A DNA stretch of 64,000 bases from Penelope pileata (Eukaryota; Chordata; Aves; Galliformes; Cracidae): assembly GCA_013396635.1 (NCBI GenBank), contig WBMW01003269.1:152915-216914 (forward strand). The letters run 5' to 3'. This document shows positions 1 through 13,903 of this stretch, one piece after another; position 1 is the stretch's first letter, and each line of letters opens with the position of its first letter. Made by a program: the position numbers and the translations under genes. Below the pieces are notes generated by a model. That model did not search any database, was not told where the DNA came from, and worked only from the letters and a program-made list of their open reading frames with translations.

Positions 1-919
1 ACTTTCACTTCATTTTGGGCTTTGTCTCTGCCACCAACTTCTGCCTAGTGGGAGTCTGTCTATCCATTTTTGACTGCTGAGTAGAAGAACCTACCTCTGT
101 TGTCTTTCCTCTGGTTGTTCCTGCCAAAAAAAAGCTGTTAAATTTCTTGGCACTGTGAGTGGGCTGCATCTCCTGCTGCAGTGTGACAAGGCTAACTGAC
201 ACTTTTAGCTTTTCCAAGTTTCTCTAATACCTTTTCCTTTTATCTTCTTGCCTTCCCTACCAGCAATAGCAGCAGCAAGAAAATTCAAGATTTTTACATT
301 TCACCATCGGCCAGATGAGCCTAAAGTAACAGTAAAACAAACCAAACGAGAAACACATTACAAAGGATAGCAAACAGCTGGCCTGTGGTCCATGGAAGGT
401 TGGCTCACTGCATGTTGTTAATGCCTTTCTTTTCATTTCCACATGTTGCACTGCACTGAAAGCCCATTAAAGTATTTTAGTACAACCAGCTACTAAGAGC
501 ACAGTTCCAAAGCAGCTAAACTTCCCAAAGTTAGAGCTGCTATGATCCTGCTCTTCCTCCTTCCGTCTGCATTCCTGTTCTCCTCTTTATGCCAAGATCA
601 TGCTATTGAACAGAGAATAGGTTCAAGGGTGCTAAATAAGTCAAACATTGCTAGGAGAAAATCACTTTTCTACAGAGTTAATTTTTGTCTCACCTTCTTC
701 AAGTGACATTTTACAAGATGAGAAGGTGATCTAATGGCTTGCTGCTGTGAATAGGGGATGCTCCCCACTCCATTCCACTTGCTTTGTTTGGGCTGTTCTG
801 CCGTCTCCCTCATTTTCGCTCTGGTACTCATCTCACCCTCAGTGGGCCAGTTCAACTCACTTAGGAGGCTGAAAACTTGAGTTACTTCCCGCCAGCTCAG
901 TGGCTAGGAAGTAGAAGGT

Positions 920-1110
920 TCAACAGCCTGGGTTGGAGATGAAGGCAATGTGAAGGAACAGGCAAGGTGAAGTGTCCCACCTTGCAGATACTCTAAGGCC
1001 ATTTGGACATGCTCCCGGGCACCCTGCTCTGGGTGAACCTGCTTGAGCAGCGGTTGGACCAGATGGACCCAGAGGTCCCTGCCAACCTCAGTCATTCTGT
1101 GAACTCTCTG
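920..1110 (+). mobile_element. CR1 LINE 3' fragment
   Basis: The plus strand contains a degraded version of the CR1 3' region: GATACTCTAAGGCCATTTGG, then GCACCCTGCTCTGGGTGAAC, then GGTTGGACCAGATGGACC and a final AGAGGTCCCTGCCAACCTCA followed by one degenerate ATTCTGTG unit. The 5' limit is vague, and the block before about 965 is only weakly similar. It is one of several short CR1 relics and has no coding capacity. Confidence 0.8.
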
Positions 1111-4100
1111 TTCACAGAACGCTCACACTGTTGTGAAACTTCACCTATAGTTGTCACAGGGATATCTCATGGTATTTTTTTTAACAGAGGGCAGTTGTCA
1201 TCATTTACATGACAAGCATGTAAGACACCCACAGACTGTAACAGTAGCATTTTACATCCTGCTAACATTACTGTGTAAACAAACGTACATACACAGAGCA
1301 CAGAAAAACCCTATTCTGCATCTTCACTGAGAAGCAGTCACATTAGGAAGCTGCTTGAGAAGCCCCGAATGAGAGCATTAAAGGGTCTGGCCGGGAGACA
1401 GCAGTGCCTTGGTTTACATTTTGTTCCCATTTGGCAGTTAATTAGTAACTCACTTTTTGAAAATGAAAGATTACACGTTCTGAACAAATACAAGCGTTTG
1501 ATCTCAGGCTCATCAAGGAAAACTTCAGCAGCTGCCAGGGAAAAGCAAATGTTCTGTCACATACATCCAGATTGAGTTAATGTGAAACAGAAGATGAAGA
1601 CTATGGAGATAGTGTAGTAACGCTTCCATACTGCCATGGGGAGCACAGCAGACAAGGAACAAAGTACAAAATAGACAACAACCCAGTGAGCCTAACCCAA
1701 ACCTGCTGGGATGGCTCCTGACTGCAGTGTCAACATCAAGAGGTGCAAGTTTTCTGACGCAAAGACAGAAGAGCGAAGCTTGGTGCTATATATCAAAAGC
1801 AGTTTATGTTTCTGTCACAAGTGAACTGGCTCCTTCAGAGCATCAGGCACTCAGCTCTGGCCATGCCCTGAAGGTTGCAGAGCTGTCAGGGAAATGGCAG
1901 CAGCCAGCCAGCTCGCTCCACCACAAAAGGAGCCTCGGTTGTGAGTAATGTTTCACAGGGGCAGGTAGGAGTCCTGGTACAGAACGGGCTGTGATGCAGT
2001 CACTGAGCTTTGGGAAAACAGCTAGGTTTTTACTGAGTTATAGTAAACCTTCCTCATTTTATTGAAGAAATCACCCCAGAGAGATGAGAAATGAATTGAC
2101 AGTAAATAAAGCAGAAATCAGCTGACAAGGAAAACATATAATACCAATTGAAAGGAGAAACATTTGCAGTTTTTAAAAAAAATCCTAACATTTTCTCATT
2201 TTTTTCTATGTCCAGGATAAAAACATCTACTAAGAAGTAAATCTGAACATCTAGAAAATACTTATTTCACTCTAGAATGGAATTCATTTCAGGTACCCCG
2301 TAAAAAATCTTTTTTTTCTGATTTGGAAAGGTTTCTTAACAGAAGTCCCAAACCCATTCATCTTCTTTGCTTATAGCATTGGACAAATTCTCACTCTCTG
2401 TATCACCACTGACCACATCGTTCATCTTTAGTGCTTTTGTTTTTCTCACAGATAGGTTACTGAGTGACTCCAGCTGACATAAATACCCTAGATGATGTTC
2501 CCAAGCATGCTCTACAAACTCAGAACATAGAAAATACAGTGACGTGGACCTTCACATACCTTAAGTATTTGCTATTACAAGAAGTTCTTCTTTTGCCTTG
2601 CCCTAAGTTTTGATGCCTCAAGCCTGTTAGCCATCTCTGAGGTCTTTTGTCCCTAGAGAACTACTTCCACCTCACTAGGAGCTGCCGACCTCTGGGCGTC
2701 ACCACAAGCCCTTCATCTTGCCCAGGACCATCTGTTTGCAGGCCAACAGTGACAGTTTGCTACATAGCACATTTCAGTTTGTTTGCTGCTGCTGTTTTTC
2801 CAGCATCTCACCAGTGGTTTCTGAAACTGTTCAGTGCAGCATCTTCCTTTCAGCACAGCCTTCCTATCCCCCCTGGGCTCTCTCACTAAGTTTATCTCAT
2901 CTGTAGCTCTCCCACTCTTACAATTCCTGCCCCTGCTTATTTTTTTTCCCTCTTATATTTACACTTGAAAACAAAAGTGATAATAGTGGTAGATTATATA
3001 TAATATTACAAAATTGTTATCTGTCCTAGAAAATAAAAGTGTTCTATTTTATGCATTGCAATGTATAGGAGAGTTCTGAAAACATGATCTAACATACAAC
3101 CTGTACAATGGATAGGATTAAGAGGGCATGGACTCAAGATATGAGCATAAAAGATTAATTTTCATTCCTTTAACAGCACACATCTTAGAGACTACTGGCT
3201 GAAGCAGCAGTAACAAATAGGCAGTATTGCCAGCTCCTATAATCCTAGCTTAAATTTGATGAACTGTGGAATACAAAAGGTTAGAATTAACATAGTTCAA
3301 GTATAAAAGTGATGCTTCTACTTCATCTTGAACAGACCAGTATCAAACACAGCTTCCATGTCTGCATATATATTTTGGAAACTTGAAATGTTACCATCTT
3401 TTGTGATTTTGTAATGGTTGGTATTTTTCTGAATGTTTCCAAAACAGCCCATCAAATTTAACCTAGCTACCATTATAGTGAGTCCTAAAAGCAGCTTGTA
3501 GCCAAGTTCTAATGAAAAAAAAACCCTAAATAATAGCGGCCATTAAGTACAGTGAAGTTGAGAAGAACAGTCTCAGGTACTGGGAAACAGAAAAAGAAAT
3601 AACTCATGAAAAAAAAATCTAAAAATCATCAAATTTCTGTTGAGGAAGTTGGCATATATGAATGCAAAACCCAGCAAAACACGTGGCAAGCTAGGCTGTA
3701 GTTGTACTACAGAAACATTTCTCTTTTTTACTGTATGTCAAAAGAAAAACGAAAGACCAGCAAAATCTTCTTGAAAATACTTCTTCACAACCAAATGAAG
3801 CGTGTCCTGTCAGTCAGAAGCTTGGAACACACACTAATTAATGTCCCACTATGAACCATTTATTATAATCTAAAATTGCTCAAATGGATGAAGCATTTGT
3901 AAAAAAAAAAAATTACACTCATCAAAAACAGAATCTAAACCAATCTAAAGAATGAAAAGATGAATTTTCTACAGTATATAGGAAAAGAGCAAGTGACTTG
4001 GAAAACTGCTGTGTCAGGACTTGTGATATTTGAAACAGCAAGATAATACACTTAGGTAGGATTGCAGCCACACTGCTAACTGTTGGGTACAAACCTCTCG

Positions 4101-4205
4101 CTGGATGTGAGTACTGAAAGAGACACCTGTACTACGAAAGACAAGTTCAAACTCAAAGGTAGACTACAGTACCATTAGAAACCTGATTTTCTTCTTTTTG
4201 CAGCC

Positions 4206-4227
4206 TTTTTTTTTCTTTTTTTTTTTT
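4206..4227. repeat. T-rich tract
   Basis: Run of T interrupted by a single C on the plus strand. Confidence 0.95.
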
Positions 4228-4387
4228 AAATCAAGGTATTTGTTCAGCTGTAGTTCTTTTGCCACAACACAGTGACAATTCTGGTACACAGCTGTTTTGT
4301 TAGATGCACTCACATAACAGATTCCACCACTTTCCCACAGAGAAACTATTCCAGTCTTAGTCAGTTTTCCACTAAAAACAAAATAAA

Positions 4388-4417
4388 ACCAACCAACCAA
4401 CCAAATCAACCAAACCA
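4388..4417. repeat. (CCAA)n simple repeat
   Basis: Imperfect CCAA units on the plus strand, from AACCAACCAACCAACCAAAT into CAACCAAACC. Confidence 0.9.
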
Positions 4418-6007
4418 GAATTTAGAGAACCGAAGTTCTAGAATTAACATGAAAAGAATTATCTTCGTAAGTGCAGGAGACAGGCCTCATAGCTGACACA
4501 AATCAACATTCCTCCACCAAAATTAGAGGTGTCCAGGTGACTGGCCTGTTCTAATTACTATGCAATACAACGGAGATGATATGGAAGTAAGGGATGACTT
4601 AAAGGCTAGTTTCCAGTTTGATAGCAGCATATGGCTACCTTGCGTTTATCCCATTTCAAACTTTAAAATGAGGACAACTCAGCTTAACAAAAGTACAGCA
4701 GTTCTGCTTCGTATTTTTATAAGAATAAGGCTATCATGTAAACCTGCTGTAAGGGAAGTTGTAGGAAAAAAAAGAAAAAAGTAAAATCATACCAAATCAC
4801 ATAGAAATCAGACAGGAAAGGGATATTTTTATCAGTCCATTAAGAGGTCCAATTTAATCATTAATTTCAGTGCCTGATATGAACACTTAACATACTTTCT
4901 GTTTGTTTGCTAATTATTCATTTTTCTCTGTTTATTTAGGTGACAGCAAATAATGCTTCAACCAGGTCCTGTCATTCCCCTTATCAAATATATGCAGTCA
5001 GCAGCATCTTTCTTCCCCCAAAAGTGGGATGCCTTTCATACTTAGAAGGAGGATGAGCAGAACTTTGTGCCTGCTGAACAGTATGTGGATCTCTTTTGTG
5101 ACCTATGAGTTGCCCATTTCCTTTGTGATGATTATTCTTTTCTGCTCCCAGCTCGGATGAAATCTTTGCACAAGTGATGTGGGTTCAATAATGTAACAAC
5201 CACCCCATCATGCAACGATAAATCATTTTTCCCTCCTTTTAAAGAACCATGTGGAAAATTACATAACTAAAAGAAACGATGAACTAAATGAAACAATTTA
5301 AACTGCAAAGTGAAGCAAGATTAGGAAATTCTAGCTTCCTAATGGCTCAAACAGACTTAATTCTACCCACTTGTGTACAAGCTATAATATAACGTTTAGA
5401 TACACGCTTTTATGCTATTTCTTTCCTCCCAGATTTATGTCCTGTTTGGAGCACTGAATGGGTACACTTGGGGTCAAACTAATGCTGCACATAATCTAGA
5501 ATTTCCTAATTTCTAGGTGCTTAACTTTTCAAGCTCAGTAACGCTTTTTCATTTAGACTTCTTAAATATATAATTATTTAGATGGCTTAAATGTACTTTT
5601 TGCTTACAAAGTCTTTTTCTGTTTACATATCATACTCTAGCCTAAATAAATGCTAAGACAAAGGCCAAACTGGCTGGTAGCCCAGAACGTAGTTGTTACC
5701 AAGTTGACAGGGACCACCTTATACTCATGGAAATGTCTAAATATTGTATTTGAGATATAAGTAAATTTTAAAAGGCGATCTTTACTGCAAGAAAAACTGA
5801 GCGGCTTTAGAACAGCATAAACAAGTTGCTGGATGAAATGAGGACTGAATGGAATACGTCTGTCAAAGTTGTCTGACTTACCCCAGCTCTCCATTACTGT
5901 AAAACACCAAACACTTAAGGACAGGAAGTATCTTCATGTTACCATGTAAATAACTAATGGCCTTAGTTTATGTTAACAACTAACTCAGAAACTTCCAATT
6001 AAAACCA

Positions 6008-6026
6008 AAAAAGAAAAAAAAAAAAA
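6008..6026. repeat. A-rich tract
   Basis: Run of A with one G on the plus strand. Confidence 0.9.
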
Positions 6027-9000
6027 GCCAAACCATCAACCTAAAATATGCTTTGTGTCTGAACTTTTCCCTCAAAGGTAACTAATTCTGATAATTCTTA
6101 AGGTGATTTCTCCTTTTACCTTAGAGAATCTTACTTAGAGTCTGATTAAATGTATGGTAAATGTGAACATAGTGCAATTTAAAGACGGTCTGCAACGGCA
6201 AATAAAAATGGAACTTTTTCCAACCTACTGAAAATCTGAAAGGTGCAACGTTTGGTTTAAGGTTTTCTTCTACTTGCTTCATTTTTGCTTCGAAGACTTG
6301 TGGAGTATCAGTGTCTTGTCTTGTTTTTATACATAAGAGAATCGGAGGACAAAAGGACTAGAAATGGAAGTCATGGAAGTCCCCCTCAGTTCCCATTTGA
6401 AGCAGCAGGGTGATGAGTGACTTTTTCTTCTCTTGGCTGTTTGCCAGAAGCTTCAATTAAACATTTTAAAAATAGCCAAACAAAATGGGAGTTTTACACA
6501 GCCTGACTGAAAATCCCTTTCCCCTCTCAAATGACAGTTTCTAGTGATAGATGATGGCTAGAAATGAAGGTGTCATCTCCCTGTTTTTCCAGCTATCCAT
6601 AATCTTCCAGTAAAAATAGGATAGACAAGACCTCATACATACACAAAATAAAACATAATCTTACAGAAACCTTACATCTGACTTCAAAACCAAAGCAAGC
6701 TCTTCAGGCTTTCCTAATATGTCTTACAAATCTGTACAAGTGAGCACACTTTTGTCTCCTTCTTGAGTCACTCTTTAGGGTTTTAGGATTTTACTATGGC
6801 GAGCTAGTCAAATCCCATTGACAAGAACATGCCATACGAAAAGCACAAGATGTATCTAAGTCAAAATGTACTAATTCTGACATTCTGGCCCTCCTAGATA
6901 TTAATAAAAGTACAGGAGTGTGGGTGAAGGTATTATACCTGGTCATGGCTGGCTTCAATGGAGCTTCCGATACCTTGGAAAGTCATCTGCACAGGAGACA
7001 GTGTCAAACAGGTCATACACTCTTTGCCATTTTGTCTATCACTGTAGTGTACCTATAACAGAATAACATACGTAATCTGCTAAACACCAGGTTTGTACAA
7101 GGGAATCATGCTAAAATACTGTCCCTTTTCAACAAGTTTGTAAGAAGAATTCCAAACACTTACATTGAATTCATCTTTAACATAAAACCAAGAGTGTGTA
7201 AAATATTCTAGGTAGCCACATACTGTACTGGGGCCAAATTTTCTGTGAGTTGTCTGTTGGATAACTTCTAACTGCTGTGTTCTCCAGTTCCTATGACCTT
7301 TTAGACTGAATTCAAGATGTTATACCTACACAATTACAAGAATCTAGTTTCAAGTTATAGCTTCCAACCTAGATGTCATTTTTAACAACATTTTGTAGCT
7401 TAGTTATAAAACATCCATGTAAGTCATTATACCTCCAAAAACCTGGCACTAACAGTTTTAATTTTTCAATTGAAATGTCACATCTACTAAAATTCACTAA
7501 CTTTCTTGGCATGGCTACACAATGTTGTATATTTTAATTTGATTTTGTAATTAAATCAAAATGACAGATAGCATGGTGAAGAATTCACATTCTTCCCAAG
7601 ATGTCTAGGCTATCTTTCTCCAAGAGTAACTCATTCTCCACTAATGTCAAGATGTGCATGTTAAACCTGACTCCTGCATGAAATACAGAGGAAGATATTG
7701 CTTCTACTTGAATTATTTTCCTTGTCTTCAAGCCCCCTTCAGATAGTTCTTAAATCCCCCACAGAAAGGATGGATTTTAATATGTTGAGACAAAATTAAG
7801 TTAAACGTTGCCAGTGTTTTATTATTAAGAACAGGTTGCCACTCATGCTGAATTGTTGAAATATTGCAATCTGCTACGTTGCTCCTGGCTTCTAGACAGG
7901 CAGATCAAGCACTTTGTTCTACAGGAGAGGTGGAATTTGGTTTATGGTGGTAATTTACATTGGTTATGTGACCCCTGTCAGAAACGGAAAGAGAGATCAG
8001 CTCTGCTGGAGACAGACCTTTTATGTTAGTATCTATTTACAGCTGTATAGGCCTCAGGCAAAGGTTATACGAAAAAGTCTCAGCTTTATACATAGGCTAC
8101 AAAATTATTATTTCTGAGGACAACTAGGAACCATGTTGTTCCTGTGGAACTAACTGAGCAACATATACGACACTTATTTATACACCATGTGTACTATATT
8201 TACTGTGCCTAAATCTTCTCTGCCACAGGTGCAAATTGGGAATAATTCAGGTGAAGCAAAACCAGTTCAAGGCTGGTTGAGCACGAGGAAAACCAAATCA
8301 TTGCTATATGGCAGAACTAATTTACTGACAACACATAAAAAACAGTTTAGTTGTGGCCAAAAGTAAGACACAGAATGCAAAATTCTTGTAGTGAGTTTAG
8401 AAATATTGATTTCACTCAGCCCTTGTTAAAGCCTTCTGGATTATCCCTGTCTCTCCTCCTCTCAACCCCCACAATATGTGCCTACTAAATTGCCTGTGGC
8501 TCACTGCCAGAAAAGCCATACTACTTACTTAGAAACCACAAGAGGCCCCTTCACATATACAATGGTTTAACTTTGATTAATCGAAAGAGGTATGAAGGTA
8601 CGAAATTTGGCTTGCAAATATAAACTGAAGTCCTTTAAATGTCAAGGACTACTGTTATGACAAGAACTTATCAAGACTCCACAACTGCAGTATCTAGTTA
8701 CAAGCTAGATATTCTGCCGAGTATGTGTTGTGGGAATGCAATGTGGAGAAATGGGGCAGAAAAACTGACAAGATTCTGCTCTGCAAATGTGACATAGAAA
8801 AAGGGGCAAAATCTGGCGACCTAGAAAAGTACATGTTGTAGTGCGCAGTATGGGGAAATGTAAAAATGGAACTTCTTGAACTGCATAGCATGTGATAAGC
8901 TTATTTTTAATAAGAATAATAAGAATGAAGTTACAGTACAGTGATGTCCACTGGAATAAAGCAAACAAGATGAAAGAACAAGAGATATTCAGAGAAAAAA

Positions 9001-12000
9001 TTACAAAATCACAAGCACCACATGACATTATCATCTGCAATAGAAGATTTGATCCACACCCTCCTTTTGAATCCTATGTTGAAATTGCAATAAATTCAGA
9101 ATTTTGGTATCTTTCTAGGCTTAACTTCCCTGAAATAATTTCTTGATGCATTTTTGGCCTCATCTTAATGGATCGAGGTCGTTACTTCATAATTTCTTAG
9201 ACAATAGTCCTCTAATTATCTCTTGTTCTGTTGAAGCTCTTCAGTTTAACGAAAATAAACACTATGTTAATTATAGAAAACAGTAATATAAAAACAAAAG
9301 ACTGGACTTTGAATGGGGGACGAAATAAAATTTTGTCCTTTCATCAAATCTCTCCAGCCTACAGATTTATACAGCCAACAAAGAACATCCATGAGTAATA
9401 TCCCAGTTTGTGTAAATGTCCTGTTTTGCTGTTTATCAGTCCAGCCACTATAGTCTCAAACTCTGTATTTTATTTCTGTTTCTACTTGAAATCTGATCTA
9501 TGATTTAAAGAGGGCTTTTTTGTCAACTATGCGTGCATAGGTATTTATTTGTTAGAGAACAGGCACTCAGGAAGAAATGGCACCAGTTGAATAGTTATCA
9601 AATAGTCTGAATAGCAGCAGATGGTTCTAGGTTTTCAGCCAGCAGTAAGCTGTAAATGTTCCGGCATACATGTCCGTGCTATTGCGACAGCGTATGGGAG
9701 GATCCTGAATGTCTATACAACTGGTTAAGGATATCATTATCATCTGAGGCAGGGGAACACAAAGGCATAGCAAATGCTTCCTTCGGTATCTACAATTAAG
9801 GAGAGGCAACTGAAGGTTGGCCAAGTGCTCTGAGCGTGCTTGCGCAGCCATTGCTGAGATTAACAACTGCAGTAATACTTTTCTTCTTTAAGTCACTAAG
9901 TGGCTGCAGTTGAGGAGCTGCGAGTGCTAAGCCCAGCCTGCCCCCACGGCCCCTCTGCAGGCAGGTGAGGCCCAGCACCAGGGAGGGGACTAGCGCCCAT
10001 GGGGAAGGGCTCTACTCTAACCACAACTGCTCGTTTTCCCTTTCCATGTATCACGTAGATAAAAATAAAAGATTTCTGAGAACAATTACCATCTACATCC
10101 AAATTTTCAGGCTTCATTTTTTTTGTAATGAAGAGACTTTCATAAATTAGCTTGGTGTATTCTAAGGATTAAACAGCAATAAAATTTCACTTGTTAAGGT
10201 TCAGACTGTTTTATTTGGTTAACATGCAAGCAGAGATTTTCTTATAGAACAGCAGTAGGATTTGGTTAGAAAATAACGGCCAGTGTATGGATATTTGCAG
10301 CAAGCATTGAGCAAGTACCTGAGTTAAACTCAAGGATCCAGCCTCAGACTGTTATTAGTGATTTACATGCAACTCTGCCCAAAGGTACGTCTACACAGCA
10401 CAAAGCAGTGCCACCGCCAGATCCTGGCAATCACTCTGAATAATCTGCCCATTTATTGGGAAAAGCACACAGCGCTGCTCGCTTTTCTCCTGGGTAACTG
10501 CACACGGCTGGTGTCTGCGATAAATCACGTATAACCTGCTCAGGAATCCCAAACACAGCACCCCATTGTTTGGTGCAGACAGGGCACAAAACCACCGCTC
10601 ATAAAACCCAAAGTGCATCCCAGGCATCGAAACAATGAAATAAATCCTAGACAACTCTTTTTCCACGAGCACATGCCAAAATCCAAGCGGATTTACTCAG
10701 ACATACATGTTTTTATGTTCGATATTCTCAGATGCAACTGTAGAGATGCAACTGTATATCCTTTCAAGAGATTACTGCCATCAGGAACAGGCTGCAAGGC
10801 ATGAGTATGCGTGCAGGGCTGCTACTAACGGGCGCATGCATATAGAAATGTATGTGAAGATCCAAAGACATTTTACAGCCACGTTGAAATTTAGCCCTTG
10901 TTTTTAATATTTTAAATTACTGTAGAGATGGAAATATTTTGAAGTACACTTATAGCTTTGCAGAAAGGAAGATATAAAATGAATGTTTACAATGTCACAA
11001 ATTGAATGTGGAATGGCATAGCCAAAATTCTCAGCTATGTATGATATTTTATAAAGGAAAAACTAAGCCGCAGTGTATAAAACTGCTTAGCAAATTGCAG
11101 TTAAGGTTACTTCTACCATAATGGTGTTCCAAAACCAGGAAATTTTCCACTTCTTTTGGATTCATTTAAATATGTGGCTCTCGAATCTCAAATCTGGCTT
11201 TACTATGATATCCTTCAGCATGTGTAAGTGTTCTGAGAGAAACTGTAAAAATATTGCAGGATTTGTCTTGCAACAGGCCATTTTCAAACACTGGGTCAAT
11301 ATGCAATTCCAGATAATGGCCACAGTTAATCTGCATAAACGATTCTGCAAATGCAATGTCCCTGACCTCATGCAGGAGTTTCTCTCCTAGTCTTCAGCGG
11401 GCACCGCTGGATTTGAGCATCCATCCTGTGAGAAGGAGGGCAGTGTTTTACTGACTCACCACTGAGGAAGGTGAGAGACCTGCTGCAGTCAGAAACTAGC
11501 GAACCTGCTGTCAAAAACGGGCTAACTGCACTAACAAGAGACTGAAGGGAGAGAAAATAAAGGCTGCTATTTTCACACACCACTGCTTAGATATTCACAG
11601 TTTGAAACACAACTTCTGTCTGGCCAAACACTTTCTTTATTGAACATTTATTAACTTAAGAAAAATAATATGAATTACCAAAAGAAAGAAGTCATCTGTG
11701 ACACTGGAGTTCATGTTTCCAAACCAAAAACTACTCTGAGTCAAAGCACCAGCAGGAGTCTTAGAATGCTAGGCAGAAATAAACTAGGTAATAAAAAGCC
11801 ATTATGCTCAGCAACACACAAATCTTCCGGATTGACACGCCTGGATTATTTTGTTAGAACAAAGGATGGTATTCCTTTAAATCTGCCCCTTAAAGTGAAA
11901 GCATCAAATTTAGTCCTGAATTTACAGAATTATTTTACATAGATCCCTCTGGATTTACAGCTAAAAACACACTTATATGAACTCAAAAATCAGATTTTAA

Positions 12001-12576
12001 ATAGTAATTCTGAATTGGACAAATGCCCCGTGAAATATTTTTGCTCCTTTAGCATCCTGCTGAAACGCTTATCTTTGCTGTACCAACCTTTCAGCGTACT
12101 CTCTCTGTTACCCATCTACTGGCAGTCAGGTGACCTAATAAAAAAAATTTAAACAGTCCCGCTTGTGCTCAAACTCTGTTTCATGCATATTTATGGATGA
12201 AGAAATACTCCTGGTGAAAAAATTCTTTAAATACACTTGCTACTTTCAAATAATTCTCTCAAAGTCAATTTCAGGAGATTTCAGATACAATATTCTAGTA
12301 CTTAGAAACATGAATCCTTGTATTATCCATAGGGCTTTTCTAAGAAATAATAGATTAATCTCTTCAAGGAATAACAGATCTGTCTCTTCAGACATGGAGT
12401 ACCACGGGAGACATTCAGAATATCACTTTGCTGTCTTTCTATCTGCTTTATAATCCCATACATCTTATTTGTGAGAGAAGAACAGAAGAGGAATATAGTA
12501 AAAACAAAGTAAGTAAAATTAGGGGAAGATCCCATTGCATGAACAATTCTTTTAGGAAAAGTTTTAGTATAGATAC

Positions 12577-12591
12577 ATATATATATATATN
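12577..12591. repeat. (AT)n tract ending in an ambiguous base
   Basis: Alternating AT ending at 12590, followed by one N at 12591, probably an unresolved microsatellite position. Confidence 0.9.
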
Positions 12592-13875
12592 CACTGAATC
12601 AAACTGTTTCCTGCAATGCTGGAGTTCCTTGATGTAGTGCGATTACTAAATATAGTATTTTACTAATCTCAGCAGGGAGCTGGCTAACTGCATGCCCGTC
12701 AGATGTTTTTAATGGTCACCCCCCATGGAACAAATCTAAGAAGTGCATGAAAAACACCCACATTTTAAAAAGACCCCTTGCTAGATCATTAAGAAAAGAT
12801 AAAGGCCTGTACATTCACATGTGATATATAACACAATCACTGTGTCAAGAAGACGCATGTTTGATTAGCACGCCTCGAGTTCATCAATCGCGGTGTCTGC
12901 TTCCCAGCAGTGGCCAGGTCTCCACGCAGCTACTGCAGGAAGGGGGAAGCCACGCGGTAGCCTGAAGACTGACAGCCCTGCAGTAAATCCTGAGCAGTTC
13001 TAGCGTGCTCTTCTCCTACAGAGCTCAAATACCAGCTGTATCATAGCCTTAAATCTCCACTAAAATACAATCCCGGGTTTTAGACTGAGAAATAAACCAT
13101 TACTCTGCCATAAATGGATAACAGTAAGCAGGCAAGAGACCGCCACAGCTCATTGTGTAGTACTTCACATTCCTGACTGTAATAAGGCAGACACTCACCA
13201 TCTATAAAAGCATGAGAAGTACAAATAAGATGGGAAAAACTTGATACAGTTTCCCAAGAGAATATATAAAATAACTGCTAAATGCAAAGTAAGTTTATCT
13301 GAGCCAAAGAAGCTTGTGCATCATTATTTTATGTTATTTATGTATATTTGGAGCTCCCGTTTTCAGTGATGCAGGGAATCTGGAAGGCTTGGCCATATAT
13401 ATAGTGCTATACTCAGGCAAGGGAGAACCACCTCTGCCCTATCTCTGGGAGCGATGTTTGGTTCTAATAAAGATAAAATTGGCTAACGGCACGGCTGCTG
13501 CTGCAGCATGCGGGACAATCAGTGCAGCGAGGCACCTAGTGCTCGCCTTCCTCTGTTTAACTCTGGCCCAGGCATGCAGCCGTGTTTGTAAGGACAGTGC
13601 TCCCATGGAGCACATGCAAAGCAAGCCATCATTTTCTCAATGGGCAGCACTCGAGAGAGCAGAGAGCTGTCTGTCCAACAGGGAGGCTGAAATCATGCAG
13701 TGGGACACAGCTTCCTATAAAAAACCACAATTATGGCAAAGAGCACCTCGCTGCCCAGTTCCCTTCCTGTAGTCTACAACTAAAATACATAATACAGATG
13801 TAGAAGAGAGTAATTGAACTGCAGTGGGTTAAAACACTGAACACAGTCATCCCTCAAAAAGAATAAGAAAAACCT

Positions 13876-13903
13876 AATAAAATAAAATAAAATAAAAAAA
13901 TAA
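13876..13903. repeat. (AATAA)n tract
   Basis: Repeated AATAA/AAATA units on the plus strand. Confidence 0.9.

Noticed and set aside
10391..10672. 93-codon minus-strand frame
   Set aside because: No recognisable domain and no splice context; listed only as a CpG-bearing segment.
13314..13772. 152-codon plus-strand open frame with a hydrophobic start
   Set aside because: I recognise no family, it has no supporting splice or promoter signal, and it lies in the STAU2 intron antisense to the gene. A chance frame in a locally GC-richer segment is more likely.
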